From Streptomyces sp. XD-27 (GTDB lineage: Bacteria > Actinomycetota > Actinomycetes > Streptomycetales > Streptomycetaceae): 64,000 bases of DNA. The first letter of the stretch is position 1; every line of letters begins with the position of its first letter. Below are positions 52,434 to 63,902 of this stretch, one piece after another. Made by a program: the position numbers and the translations under genes. The stretch spans positions 6,138,001 through 6,202,000 of the forward strand of contig NZ_CP130713.1 in the NCBI RefSeq assembly GCF_030553055.1. Direction: 5' to 3'. The notes below the pieces were generated by a model. The model was not told the DNA's origin and searched no databases. It saw only the letters and a program-made list of their open reading frames with translations.

Positions 52434-52828
52434 GTCTGGACCGGCTGAACCCCGCCGGGCTCGCCCCGGCCTCCGGCTTCACCCACGCCGTCACCGCCAC
52501 CGGCGGCCGCCTGGTCTTCCTGGCCGGGCAGACCGCGTTGGACGGTGAGGGAAACGTGGTCGGCACCGGTCTGCCGGAGCAGTTCCGGCAGGCGCTCGGC
52601 AATCTCCTCACCGCCCTGCGCGCCGCCGGAGGTACGCCCGCCGACCTCGCCCGCGTCACCGTGTACACCACGGACGTCGCGGCCTACCGCTCCCGCGCCC
52701 GCGAACTCGGCACGATCTGGCGGGAGCTGGCAGGCCGCGACTACCCGGCGATGGCGGTCATCGGCGCGGTCCGGCTGTGGGACGAGGCGGCGCTGGTCGA
52801 GCTGGACGGGATCGCGGTCCTGCCTTAG
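52430..52828 (+). CDS. RidA-family enamine/imine deaminase
   Basis: A 132-residue RidA/YjgF/UK114 protein: GGRLVFLAGQTALDGEGNVVGTGLPEQFRQALGNLLTALRAAGGTPADLARVTVYTTD. RidA proteins hydrolyse enamine or imine intermediates. In 2-aminobenzoyl-CoA breakdown the de-aromatised product carries an enamine, so a deaminase here makes chemical sense (inference). It overlaps the acyl-CoA dehydrogenase gene by 4 nt and converges on the murA-like gene. Confidence 0.88.
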   Translation: MSLDRLNPAGLAPASGFTHAVTATGGRLVFLAGQTALDGEGNVVGTGLPEQFRQALGNLLTALRAAGGTPADLARVTVYTTDVAAYRSRARELGTIWRELAGRDYPAMAVIGAVRLWDEAALVELDGIAVLP

Positions 52829-52838
52829 TCGCCCCGGC

Positions 52839-54368
52839 TCAGATGTCCCGGAACGTCTCGATCTGCGCGCCGATCGAGTTCAGCCGCTCCGCCAGATCCT
52901 CGTAACCGCGGTTGATGACATACACGTTGCGCAGCACCGACGTGCCCTCGGCCGCCATCATGGCCAGCAGTACCACCACCGCGGGGCGGAGCGCGGGCGG
53001 GCACATCATCTCCGCGCTGCGCCAGCGGGTCGGGCCCTCGACCAGCACCCGGTGCGGGTCGAGGAGCTTGACGCCGGCGCCCAGCCGGTTCAGGTCGGTC
53101 AGGTAGATGGCGCGGTTGTCGTAGACCCAGTCGTGGATCAGCGTCGAACCCTGGGCGGCGGCCGCGATGGCCGCGAAGAACGGCACGTTGTCGATGTTGA
53201 GCCCGGGGAACGGCATCGGGTGGATCTTGTCGAGCGGAGCGCTCAGCTTCGACGGACGGACCGTGAGGTCGATCAGCCGGGTCCGCCCGTTGTCCGCCTT
53301 GTACTCGGCGCTGCGCTCGTGGTCCAGGCCCATCTCCTCCAGGACGGCCAGCTCGATCTCCAGGAACTCCACCGGAACCCGGCGGATCGTCAGCTCCGAC
53401 TCGGTGACCACGGCCGCGGCGAGCAGGCTCATCGCCTCCACCGGGTCCTCCGACGGCGCGTAGTCGACGTCGCGGTCGATCTGCGCGACACCGTGCACGG
53501 TCAGCGTGGTGGTGCCGATGCCGTCGACCCGTACGCCCAACTGCTCCAGGAAGAAGCACAGGTCCTGGACCATGTAGTTGGAGGAGGCGTTGCGGATGAC
53601 CGAGATCCCGTCGTGCCGGGCGGCGGCCAGCAGCGCGTTCTCCGTCACGGTGTCGCCGCGCTCGGTCAGCACGATGGCGCGGGTGGGGGAGACCGTGCGG
53701 TCCACCTGCGCGTGGTACGTGCCGTCGGTGGCGGTGATCTCAAGTCCGAAGTGGCGCAGCGCGGTCATGTGCGGCTGCACGGTGCGGGTGCCCAGGTCGC
53801 AGCCGCCCGCGTACGGGATCTTGAAGCTGTCCATCCGGTGCAGCAGCGGGCCGAGGAACATGATGACGCTGCGGGTCCGCCGGGCCGCCTCGGTGTCCAT
53901 CGCGGCCAGGTCCAGTTCGGCCGGCGGGGTGATCTCCAGGTCGGCGCCGTCGTTGATCCACCGCGTCTTCACGCCGATGCTGCCCAACACCTCCAGAATG
54001 CGGTAGACCTCCTCGATCCGGGCGACCCTGCGCAGCGTCGTACGGCCGGAGTTGAGGAGTGAGGCGCACAGCAGCGCCACGCACGCGTTCTTGCTCGTCT
54101 TGACGTCGATGCTGCCGGAGAGCCGGCGGCCGCCGACCACGCGCAGATGCATCGGGCCCGCGTACCCGAGCGAGACGATCTCGCTGTCCAGGGCCTCTCC
54201 GATGCGGGCGATCATCTCAAGGCTGATGTTCTGGTTACCGCGTTCGATGCGGTTGACCGCGCTCTGACTCGTACCGAGGGCCTCCGCGAGCTGCGACTGC
54301 GTCCAACCACGGTGCTGACGGGCGTCACGGATGAGCTTGCCGATACGTACGAGGTAGTCGTCTGTCAT
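52839..54368 (-). CDS. murA2: XRE-type HTH fused to MurA-like UDP-GlcNAc enolpyruvyl transferase
   Basis: A 509-residue fusion. Residues 8-62 are a Cro/CI-type helix-turn-helix (GWTQSQLAEALGTSQSAVNRIERG). From about residue 72 a complete EPSP-synthase-fold MurA follows, with Lys93 in KTSKNAC, the PEP-binding Cys190 in GGCDLGTRTVQPH, and GLNIDNVPFF and VINRGYEDL. The enzymatic residues look intact, so it may make UDP-GlcNAc-enolpyruvate while also binding DNA. ATG 54368 is immediately preceded on its strand by dyads at 54373-54395. Its partner gene in the chromosome is aconitase. Confidence 0.88.
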   Translation of the reverse strand: MTDDYLVRIGKLIRDARQHRGWTQSQLAEALGTSQSAVNRIERGNQNISLEMIARIGEALDSEIVSLGYAGPMHLRVVGGRRLSGSIDVKTSKNACVALLCASLLNSGRTTLRRVARIEEVYRILEVLGSIGVKTRWINDGADLEITPPAELDLAAMDTEAARRTRSVIMFLGPLLHRMDSFKIPYAGGCDLGTRTVQPHMTALRHFGLEITATDGTYHAQVDRTVSPTRAIVLTERGDTVTENALLAAARHDGISVIRNASSNYMVQDLCFFLEQLGVRVDGIGTTTLTVHGVAQIDRDVDYAPSEDPVEAMSLLAAAVVTESELTIRRVPVEFLEIELAVLEEMGLDHERSAEYKADNGRTRLIDLTVRPSKLSAPLDKIHPMPFPGLNIDNVPFFAAIAAAAQGSTLIHDWVYDNRAIYLTDLNRLGAGVKLLDPHRVLVEGPTRWRSAEMMCPPALRPAVVVLLAMMAAEGTSVLRNVYVINRGYEDLAERLNSIGAQIETFRDI

Positions 54369-54372
54369 ATAG

Positions 54373-54395
54373 TGAGACTATCTCAAATATGAGAT
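54373..54395. promoter_or_regulatory. Overlapping TGAGA/TCTCA dyads at the HTH-MurA start
   Basis: TGAGA-CTA-TCTCA (54373-54385) and ATCTCA-AATA-TGAGAT (54380-54395) share a half-site, giving three alternating 5-bp half-sites 5 to 27 bp upstream of the start codon. This is the likely binding site of the fused HTH (autoregulation), by position. Confidence 0.65.
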
Positions 54396-54471
54396 GCATA
54401 TGGGTTACGGGTGCCGCGAGGGGAGGGTGTGTCGTGGGCGTGGCGGCGCATGGTCGCCCACTCGGCCCTCA

Positions 54472-54843
54472 TCACTCCTGAAGCACCGACAGGACGTTGC
54501 CCGCGGGGTCCTTGAACCACGCGATCTGCGGGCCGCCGCCCGTGCGGACGATGCCCTTGCCGTCGTGTTCGAAGGCGTCGTACCGCTCGAACGCCACCCC
54601 GCGTCCGGCCAGGTCGTCGACGGCCTGGTCGATGTCGTCGACGGGGAAGTTGAGGATGGTGAACGTGGCCGGGGTGTGGTGGTCCTTCGGGTAGACCAGG
54701 ACGTCCGTGCCCCCGGCGAGGTGCAGCGTCAGCATGCCCTGCTCCTCGGAGACCCGGAGTCCGAGGGTGCCCTCGTAGAAGTCCTTCGCCTTGCGGGTGT
54801 CGTCCACGGAGAAGCCGCTGAACGCCTTGCTGTTCCCGAACAT
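54472..54843 (-). CDS. VOC-family (glyoxalase/bleomycin resistance-like) protein
   Basis: A 123-residue vicinal-oxygen-chelate-fold protein: [50 protein letters not shown] and [17 protein letters not shown] give two beta-alpha-beta-beta-beta modules. Function cannot be named; members include metal-dependent dioxygenases, isomerases and drug-binding proteins. ATG 54843 follows GGGAGGTACCGGG. It is divergent from aconitase. Confidence 0.82.
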   Translation of the reverse strand: MFGNSKAFSGFSVDDTRKAKDFYEGTLGLRVSEEQGMLTLHLAGGTDVLVYPKDHHTPATFTILNFPVDDIDQAVDDLAGRGVAFERYDAFEHDGKGIVRTGGGPQIAWFKDPAGNVLSVLQE

Positions 54844-54947
54844 CCCGGTACCTCCCTTTTTGCTCCCTTTTTCTCAGTCTCGCGGCCCTGCGGCGGCGAG
54901 GCGAGTGGGCAGCCCAAAGGGCGGCGGTTGCGGTCATGTACTAGAGT

Positions 54948-54965
54948 TATCTCGACATCGAGATA
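54948..54965. promoter_or_regulatory. Perfect 18-bp palindrome between VOC gene and acnA
   Basis: TATCTCGA-CA-TCGAGATA, 8-bp arms. It is 105 bp from the VOC start and 136 bp from the aconitase start. It is shaped like a MarR- or TetR-type site; the regulator is unknown. Confidence 0.6.
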
Positions 54966-55004
54966 TCTGCCGAGAGGCGTACCGCGACGCCCGCTGGCTG
55001 AGGC

Positions 55005-55028
55005 AAGCCTAACTTAGGCATACCTTAG
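55005..55028. promoter_or_regulatory. Iron-box-like sequence upstream of acnA
   Basis: AAGCCTAACTTAGG (55005-55018) continues into CATACCTTAG. It holds GCCTAAC, TTAGGC and ACCTTA half-sites like the DmdR/IdeR iron box (TTAGGTTAGGCTNACCTAA). It lies 73-96 bp before the GTG, a good place for iron-dependent control of an Fe-S enzyme. Confidence 0.55.
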
Positions 55029-57818
<2,790 letters not shown>

Positions 57819-57843
57819 GCGGTAGCCGGCAGCGGACAGCCGA

Positions 57844-57878
57844 ACGGGCCGCACCCCCATGGCAGGGGTGCGGCCCGT
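57844..57878. terminator. Terminator after acnA
   Basis: A perfect 14-bp stem (57844-57857 with 57865-57878) with a 7-nt loop, 26 bp after the acnA stop. It may also serve the minus-strand MFS remnant. Confidence 0.9.
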
Positions 57879-57948
57879 CAGCCGTTCCGGGGCCAGGTCA
57901 GGTGCTTGGCGAAGTGGATCCCCACGGCCACCGCCATGAGCGCCGCGG

Positions 57949-58650
57949 TCACGCTGCGACCGCCTCCGGCGCGGCGGGGCACGCCTTCGAGAACCATGCC
58001 TGGGAGCAGACGGGCACGGCACCGTACGCGACACCCCAGACGACGAGCAGCGCCAGCACGCCGATGGGCCACCGGCCGAGCACGGGAAGCAGTCCCGTCG
58101 CGCAGGCGGGCGTTCCCGCCGCAGCCGCGAACGTGGCGTGCGGATGGCGCGCCACCGTGGCGCCGCCCACGAAATTGCCGACGATCCCGGCGGCTCCGTA
58201 CGTCAGCAGAATGACGGTGACCAGTCCCGAGCCCGCGTGGGAGACCTGCTCGAGGAACGGGGTCACATAGGTGTACGCCCCGAAATGCGCCAGCACGATG
58301 AGAAACGTCGTCAGCAGCGCGAAGCGCGTGGTGACGCTCTCGAGCGCGGTACGCAGGACACGCAGCCGGGTAACGCGCGTGGGCGGCAGTGCGGGAATCA
58401 CCAGAAGCATCATGATCCACACCCCTACCGCCAGCACTCCCATGACGGCGAACGCGGTCCGCCAGCCGGCGACGTCCCCGATGAACGTGCCGACGGGCAC
58501 ACCGAGGACAGAACCCAGGGGAACCGCTGAGAAGATCACCGCTGTCGCCCTGCCGACCGACTCCGCCGGTACAAGCCGGTCGGCCAGACCGGCCCCGATC
58601 GACGTCAGCAGGCCGATCGGCAGGATCTCGGTGGTGACGCAACCGCCGCC
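57949..58650 (-). pseudogene. Remnant of an MFS efflux transporter (internal deletion, truncated)
   Basis: In frame from about 58641 the sequence CVTTEILPIGLLTSIGAGL looks like TM1 of an arabinose-efflux-type MFS protein but continues directly into ADRLVPAESVGRATAVIFSAVPLGSVLGVPVGTFIG, which normally lies about 90 residues later (TM4). TM4-TM11-like segments follow to a stop at 57949, without the last helices; another frame continues to 57878. No ribosome-binding site or start is evident, and a terminator hairpin of the neighbouring gene lies just upstream. I read it as a degraded gene. Confidence 0.65.
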
Positions 58651-58733
58651 GAAAGCGTCCGGCGGATTTCCGACGCCAACGGCATCGCGGAACGGTGACG
58701 TCGCAATCTCGCCGAACGCGCCCCCGAAAAGCG

Positions 58734-58770
58734 GTATGGGCCGCATTCCCTCGCGGAATGCGGCCCATAC
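58734..58770 (-). terminator. Terminator after the FG-GAP gene
   Basis: A perfect 16-bp stem (58734-58749 with 58755-58770) with loop CTCGC, 25 bp beyond the stop of the minus-strand FG-GAP gene. On the minus strand it is followed by AC then CGCTTTTCGG, which contains four Ts. Confidence 0.88.
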
Positions 58771-58795
58771 GGTCACCCGGTCACCCGGTCAGCGC

Positions 58796-59719
58796 TCAGA
58801 ACAGCTGGGCGTACTGGTTCCAGCCCGAGGCGCCGATCTTCTTCTTCGCCTTGAACGGCGCGGACGCCCTGCCCGTGCCCGCGTACACCCACAGCGCGCC
58901 CGCCTTGTCGCGGGCGACCAGGTCGGCGCGGCCGTCGAAGGTCAGGTCGCCGGTGGAGAGCACGTGGTTGAACTGGCCCCAGCCGGTGCCGATCCTGCTG
59001 CGGGACGCGAACGGCTTGGTGTAGTCGCCGGTGCCCTTGTACAGCCACGCCACGCCGGAGCGGTCGACGGCCACGAGGTCCGCCTTGCCGTCGCCGGTCA
59101 GGTCGCCCTGCCCCGCCAGCTGGGTGTACTGGCCCCAGCCGGTGCCGACCTTCTTGCGGCCGGTCAGGGTGCCGTCGGACTTGGCCAGGTACAGCCACAG
59201 CGCGCCGGAGCGGTCGCGGGCCAGCAGGTCGGCCTGCTTGGCGCCGCCGACGTTGCCCACCGAGCGCAGCAGGTCGTACTGGCCCCAGCCGGTGCCGATG
59301 CGCTTGACGGCCCCGTCGCTGTAGTTCAGCGTGCCGTCCGGAGTCCGGGTGTAGAGCGCGACATTGTTGCCGGTGACGGCCTGGACGGACGCGTCGATGG
59401 TCTGCCAGCGGGTCACGAACTCGCGGGCCTTCAGGCCGCCGTGGCCGTTCGCCCGGTACATGTACAGGTCGCCGGACCGGGTGGCGGCGAACAGCGGCAG
59501 GATCGGCGCGGCGGCCACGCCGGCGGTCCTCGGAGCGGCCTGCGGCAGGTCGCCGAGCCGCTCGGTCGCCTTGTGCAGGCTCTTCACAGGTGCCGGGGCA
59601 GGCGCCGGGCTGTCGGCCACGGCGGCTCCGGCGGAGGTGCCGACCAGTGCGGCGGCTATCGCCGCGGTCGTCAGCCGCGCCGCGGCGCGGCCGCGGGTAC
59701 GGCCAGAAAGTCGGGCCAC
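58796..59719 (-). CDS. Secreted FG-GAP/VCBS repeat protein
   Basis: A 307-residue exported protein. The signal peptide (about residues 1-36) contains RGRAAARLTTAAIAAALVGTSAGAAVA. The mature part holds four to five repeats of about 45 residues with GTGWGQYDLL, GDLTGDGKADLVAVDRSGVAWLYKG and GDLTFDGRADLVARDKAGALWVY, typical FG-GAP/integrin-like beta-propeller blades binding Ca2+ through DGDGxxD-like loops. GTG 59719 is chosen because TTGGAGAACTAC precedes it. Binding or adhesion to polymer is possible. It lies downstream of the GH92 gene in the same direction. Confidence 0.82.
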   Translation of the reverse strand: MARLSGRTRGRAAARLTTAAIAAALVGTSAGAAVADSPAPAPAPVKSLHKATERLGDLPQAAPRTAGVAAAPILPLFAATRSGDLYMYRANGHGGLKAREFVTRWQTIDASVQAVTGNNVALYTRTPDGTLNYSDGAVKRIGTGWGQYDLLRSVGNVGGAKQADLLARDRSGALWLYLAKSDGTLTGRKKVGTGWGQYTQLAGQGDLTGDGKADLVAVDRSGVAWLYKGTGDYTKPFASRSRIGTGWGQFNHVLSTGDLTFDGRADLVARDKAGALWVYAGTGRASAPFKAKKKIGASGWNQYAQLF

Positions 59720-59748
59720 GTAGTTCTCCAATGGGGTGATGACACGAC

Positions 59749-59779
59749 GCGGCGCGCCCGGTGTGGCCGGGCGCGCCGC
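59749..59779. terminator. Strong hairpin between GH92 and FG-GAP genes
   Basis: A 13-bp GC stem (59749-59761 with 59767-59779) with a 5-nt loop. On the minus strand it lies 36 nt after the GH92 stop and 30 nt before the FG-GAP start. It is either the GH92 terminator or an attenuator in the FG-GAP leader. Confidence 0.7.
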
Positions 59780-59790
59780 ATGAGCTCCTT

Positions 59791-59819
59791 GATCGTTTCA
59801 CACGATCTTCACTTGTCAA
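59791..59819 (-). promoter_or_regulatory. Candidate promoter/operator for the FG-GAP gene
   Basis: On the minus strand a perfect -35 TTGACA (59819-59814) overlaps the GH92 stop. The dyad GATCGT-TTCAC-ACGATC (59791-59807) occupies the spacer and -10 position. No good -10 is visible. Confidence 0.35.
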
Positions 59820-62800
59820 TCGGTTTGCTCGCCGAGGAGTTCGATTTCTGCCAGGGTTGTCCGCTTGTCCGCGACCAGGCGGTAGTGCCGGTAGTCGCCG
59901 GGGTGATCGATGCCGAAGACCCGGGTCTGGTGGTCCCAGCGGAAGGACTCGCCTGAGCGCCGGTCCAGCTCCCGCCACCGCTCGCCGTCGTCGGAGCCCT
60001 CCAGCACCCAGCCCGACGGCGCCGCGGCCCGGTCCGACGACGTCAGCGTGTACTGCACCGCGCGCCGAGCCGACGCGACCGGCAGGTCCACCGAGTCGAA
60101 CGAGCCCCCGTCGCCGAGGTGTCGTCGAACAGCGGCCCGGAGCCGTCGAGGAGGTCGCCGCGCGGCTCGGGCACCTCGTCGCCGTCCGTGATGGACGACG
60201 GGCCCGCCTTCGCCCCCGTGCCCCACGTCGACGGCTTCGGACCCATCGCGAACTCGAGCGTCCCCCCGGCCGCCACCACCGCGTGCGGCAGCGCCGTCGA
60301 CGTCCAGCGCTTGCCGTTGACCCTCAGGCCCTGCACGTAAGGGTTCCGGGCGCTGTTGCGCGGGGCCTTGACCACCAGGTCGCGGCCGTTCTCCAGATGC
60401 ACCGTCACCTTCTTGAAAAGAGGCGATCCGATCGCGTACTCCGCGCCGCCCATCACCAGCGGATAGAAGCCCAGTGCGCTGAAGACGTACCACGCCGACT
60501 GCTCGCCGTTGTCCTCGTCGCCGTGGTAGCCCTGCCCGATCTCGCTTCCGGTGTACAGCCGGGAGAGGACCTCGCGGACCTTCTCCTGGGTCTTCCACGG
60601 CTGCCCGGCCGCGTCGTACATGTATGCGGCATGGTGGGCGACCTGGTTGCTGTGCCCGTACATGCCCATCCGCACGTCCCGTGCCTCGGTCATCTCGTGG
60701 ATCACGCCGCCGTACGAACCGGCGAACTCCGGGCTCGCGGTCTCCGGCGTGGCGAAGTACGCGTCGAGCTTCCTGGCGAGGCCGTCCCGGCCGCCGTAGA
60801 GGTTGGCCAGGCCGCGGCTGTCCTGGGGCGCGGTGAAGGCATAGCCCCAGCCGTTGGTCTCGGTGTAGTCGTAGCCCCACACGCGCGGGTCGTACCTGTC
60901 CGACGGCACCCGCCACGTCCCGTCCGCGTTCCTGCCCTGGAAGAAGCCCGCCGCGCGGTCGAAATGCCTGACGTAGCCGCGAGCCCGGTTCAGGAAGTAG
61001 GCGGACTCCTCTTTGTAGCGGGTCTTCTTCGTCTTCTTGTAAAGAGCTTCACCCATCCGCGCGAGCCCGAAGTCGTTGAGGTAGCCCTCCAGCGCCCAGG
61101 ACATGCCCTCATGGGTCTTGGTGCTCGTGTAGCCCAGGAACACGGAGGTGTCCATGCCCTTGCGGCCGACACCGGAGTGCGCGGGGGCGACCGTGGCGTT
61201 CTTGAGCGCGGCCTCGTACGCGGCCTCGGCGTCGAAGTCCACGCCCTTGAGGTAGGCGTCGGCGAAGGCCACGTCCGAGCTGGTGCCGGTCATCAGATCG
61301 GCGTAACCGGGCGAGGACCAGCGGGATATCCAGCCGCCGTCCTTGTACTGCTGGACGAAGCCGTCGACCATCACCCCCGCGCGCGCGGGGTGAGCAGGGA
61401 GTAGGCGGGCCAGGTGGTGCGGTAGGTGTCCCAGAAGCCGTTGTTCACGTAGACCTTGCCGTCCACGATCCGCGCGCCGGTGCGGGTCGGGGTGTCCTCC
61501 CCGGCCGGCGGCGAGAAGGGGCTGGCGTACTGGTACCTGGGCCTGGCCGCCGTCCCGGTGTTCTCGTAAGCGGAATTGGGATACAGATACAGCCGGTAGA
61601 GGCTGGAGTAGAGCGTGGTGAGCTGGTCGCGGGTGGCGCCCTCGACCTCCACCCGGCCCAGGATCTCGTCCCACTCCGCCTGGGCTCGCGCCGTGACCTG
61701 CGCGAAGGTGGTGGACTCCGGGATCTCGCGCTCCAGGTTGGCCTTCGCCTGGTCGATCCCGATGAGGGAGGTCGCGACGCGCAGGGCGACGGTGCGGTCC
61801 GCGCCCGGCCTGAAGCGGAAGTAGCCGGTGACGTCCTTGCCGCCGTCGCCGGGCAGCTTCCCGCCGGCGGTCACGGGCGCGTCGAAGACGCCGTACACGA
61901 ACATCCGGGTCGCACCCGTCGACAGGCCGCTCCTGACGTCGGAGAAGCCGGTGACCACCCCGCGGTCGGGGTCCAGGGTCAGCCCGCCGTCGCCGGTGAC
62001 GTTGTCGAAGACGACGCTCGCGTCCTCACCCGGATAGGTGAACCGCATGACGGCCGCGTGGTCGGTCGGGGCGATCTCCGCCGTGAGGCCGTTGTCGAAC
62101 CGGACGCCGTAGTAGTGCGGCCGGGCGGTCTCGGCGGTGTGCCGGAACGGGAGGGCGCGGGCCTCCCGTGCCGCGTCCGGTGTGCCCGGGGCCGCCGACG
62201 GCATCACCTGGAAGGTCTGCCGGTCGCCCATCCAGGGGCTGGGCTCGTGGCTGGCGCTGAACGCCTGGATGGTGGGCAGGTTGGCCGTGTTGTTGGCGCG
62301 CGCGTACTGGTACAGCCAGTCGGTGGAACCGGCGTTGGTCACCGGGGTCCAGAAGTTGAAGCCGTTCGGAACCGCGGTGGCGGGGAAGGTGTTGCCGCGC
62401 GAGAAGCCACCGCTGGAGTTGGTGCCGCGGGTGGTGACGGCGTAGTCCGACAGATGGGCGAGCCGCTTCTCGGGCTTCTTCGGGGCGATGGAGATGTCGT
62501 CGAGCCAGCCGCGGAAGGCGGCCGGCCCTTGGGCGCGTCGTACGCCACCAGGATGCGGTCGATCGTCCGGCCCGCGGCGACCGCGCCGATCCGGGACTCC
62601 TTGTGGTTCCACTGGTTGACGTACAGGGTCTTGGAGGCGGCCTGGCCGCGCGGGGAGAGCTCCGCGCCGTGCTGGTCGACCGCGCCCAGGTCACTCAGAT
62701 AGGTGCCGTCGGTGAAGGCGAGGTCCACCGACACATGGGTGGCGGGGTAGCTCAGATCCGTCTCCGGCATCGAGGGGAAGACCCGGTAGGACAGCACGGA

Positions 62801-63690
62801 GTCGGCGAAGACCGCCGTGTCGACGTCGAAGACCTTGTTGTACGAGTACGCCCGGCCGTCCGGCCGGTGCGTGCCGGCGTAGACCAGCGCGTGGGTGCCG
62901 GTGAAGCCCGCGCGGGCCTTGGCGGTGGGGAGCCGGACGGGCCGCGGTCGATCCGGCTCAGCATGTCGGACGGGGCGGGCGGGCTGGTGTCGCGGCCGCC
63001 GAACTGCACCTCGGCGAGCTGGGTCAGGTCGTCGCCCGCGTTACGGGTGACCTCCAGCCGGAAGCGGCGGTACTTCCCGGCGCTGTCGAACGAGAACTCC
63101 CTGGTCTGGTGGCGTTGCGGGAAGTCCTCGCCCGTACGGGTGTCCAGGGTCTGCCAGTCCGCGCCGCCGGTGGAGCCCTTGAGGGTCCAGTCGCGCGGGT
63201 CGCGGCCCGCCGCGTCGTTGGCCGAGGTGAGCGCGTACCGGATGACGTCCACCGGTTCGGAGAGCGCGAACTCCAGCCAGGCCGTGCGGGCGAAGACCAG
63301 CCACTTGCTGGTGGGCTCGCCGTCGACGAGGTTCTCCTTGACCTCGCCCCCGGCCGGGTTCTCCCCGCTGGCCGAGACCTCGGTGACCTTGTCCGTCACG
63401 TTCCCGGGGATGCCCGTGCTGTAGGCGCCGTCGACGCCGGACGCCTTCTTCGCCCCGCCGGGGCCGGTCTCCACGGTGTTGCGCCAATCGGGTGCGGGGT
63501 CGCCCGGTTCGAAGGACGAGCTGAACGTGTCGGCACGGTCCTGGGGTTGGTGCCGGGTGGCGGCGGCCGTCGTGGTCGCCGCGGGTTCCGCGGTAGCGGT
63601 GGCGGCGCCTTCCGCGGTCACCACCAGCGCGACGGCCGCCACCAGGGCGGTGAGGCGCCCGGCCCGGCGCCGTCGTCTGTGTCCTCGCAT
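59816..63690 (-). pseudogene. GH92 alpha-1,2-mannosidase gene interrupted by four frameshifts
   Basis: The reading runs from ATG 63690 to a stop at 59816 and would encode about 1,290 residues. It begins with a signal peptide and a discoidin-like domain (KYRRFRLEVTRNAGDDLTQLAEVQF). Then comes the GH92 N-domain (PNGFNFWTPVTNAGSTDWLYQYARANN) and the catalytic domain with DGFVQQYKDGGWISRWSSPGYADLMTGTSSD and GYHGDEDNGEQSAWYVFSALGFYP. A second discoidin-like domain ends LAEIELLGEQTD. The frame changes near 62938, 62524, 61384 and 60115. Three changes look like loss of one G/C from a GGG/CCC run; the third looks like one extra CG in a CGCGCG run. The enzyme would trim mannose from glycans outside the cell. 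Decay or sequence error are both possible. Confidence 0.8.
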
Positions 63691-63734
63691 CGCAGCCTCT
63701 CGTCGGGCGCCTCGCGGCGGGGTGACCGAGAGGC

Positions 63735-63746
63735 GACAACGTTGTC
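63735..63746. promoter_or_regulatory. LacI-type operator upstream of the GH92 gene
   Basis: GACAACGTTGTC is a perfect 12-bp palindrome with the central ACGT-type symmetry usual for LacI-family sugar regulators. It lies 45 bp upstream of the GH92 start on its strand. Confidence 0.6.
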
Positions 63747-63833
63747 AAGCTCCTGGGGCAGAGACCAGTAGGGAGCACGGGGCCGGTGGTGTCAAGGGTG
63801 CTGCGCGCGGCGGGAGATGGGGGAGGGGCGAGC

Positions 63834-63881
63834 GGCGAGGGGCCGCGGAGTCCGTACCCCTGGACTCCGCGGCCCCTCGCC
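63834..63881 (-). terminator. Terminator of the minus-strand gene at the window edge
   Basis: A perfect 20-bp GC-rich stem (63834-63853 with 63862-63881) with an 8-nt loop, 21 bp after the stop of the partial gene. It insulates that gene from the GH92 promoter. Confidence 0.92.
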
Positions 63882-63902
63882 AGGGCGGGCGTGTGCGATC
63901 CG

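Noticed and set aside
58651..58776. N-terminal extension of the MFS remnant starting at 58776
   Set aside because: The stretch overlaps the FG-GAP terminator hairpin and encodes no transporter-like sequence, so it is not a real start.
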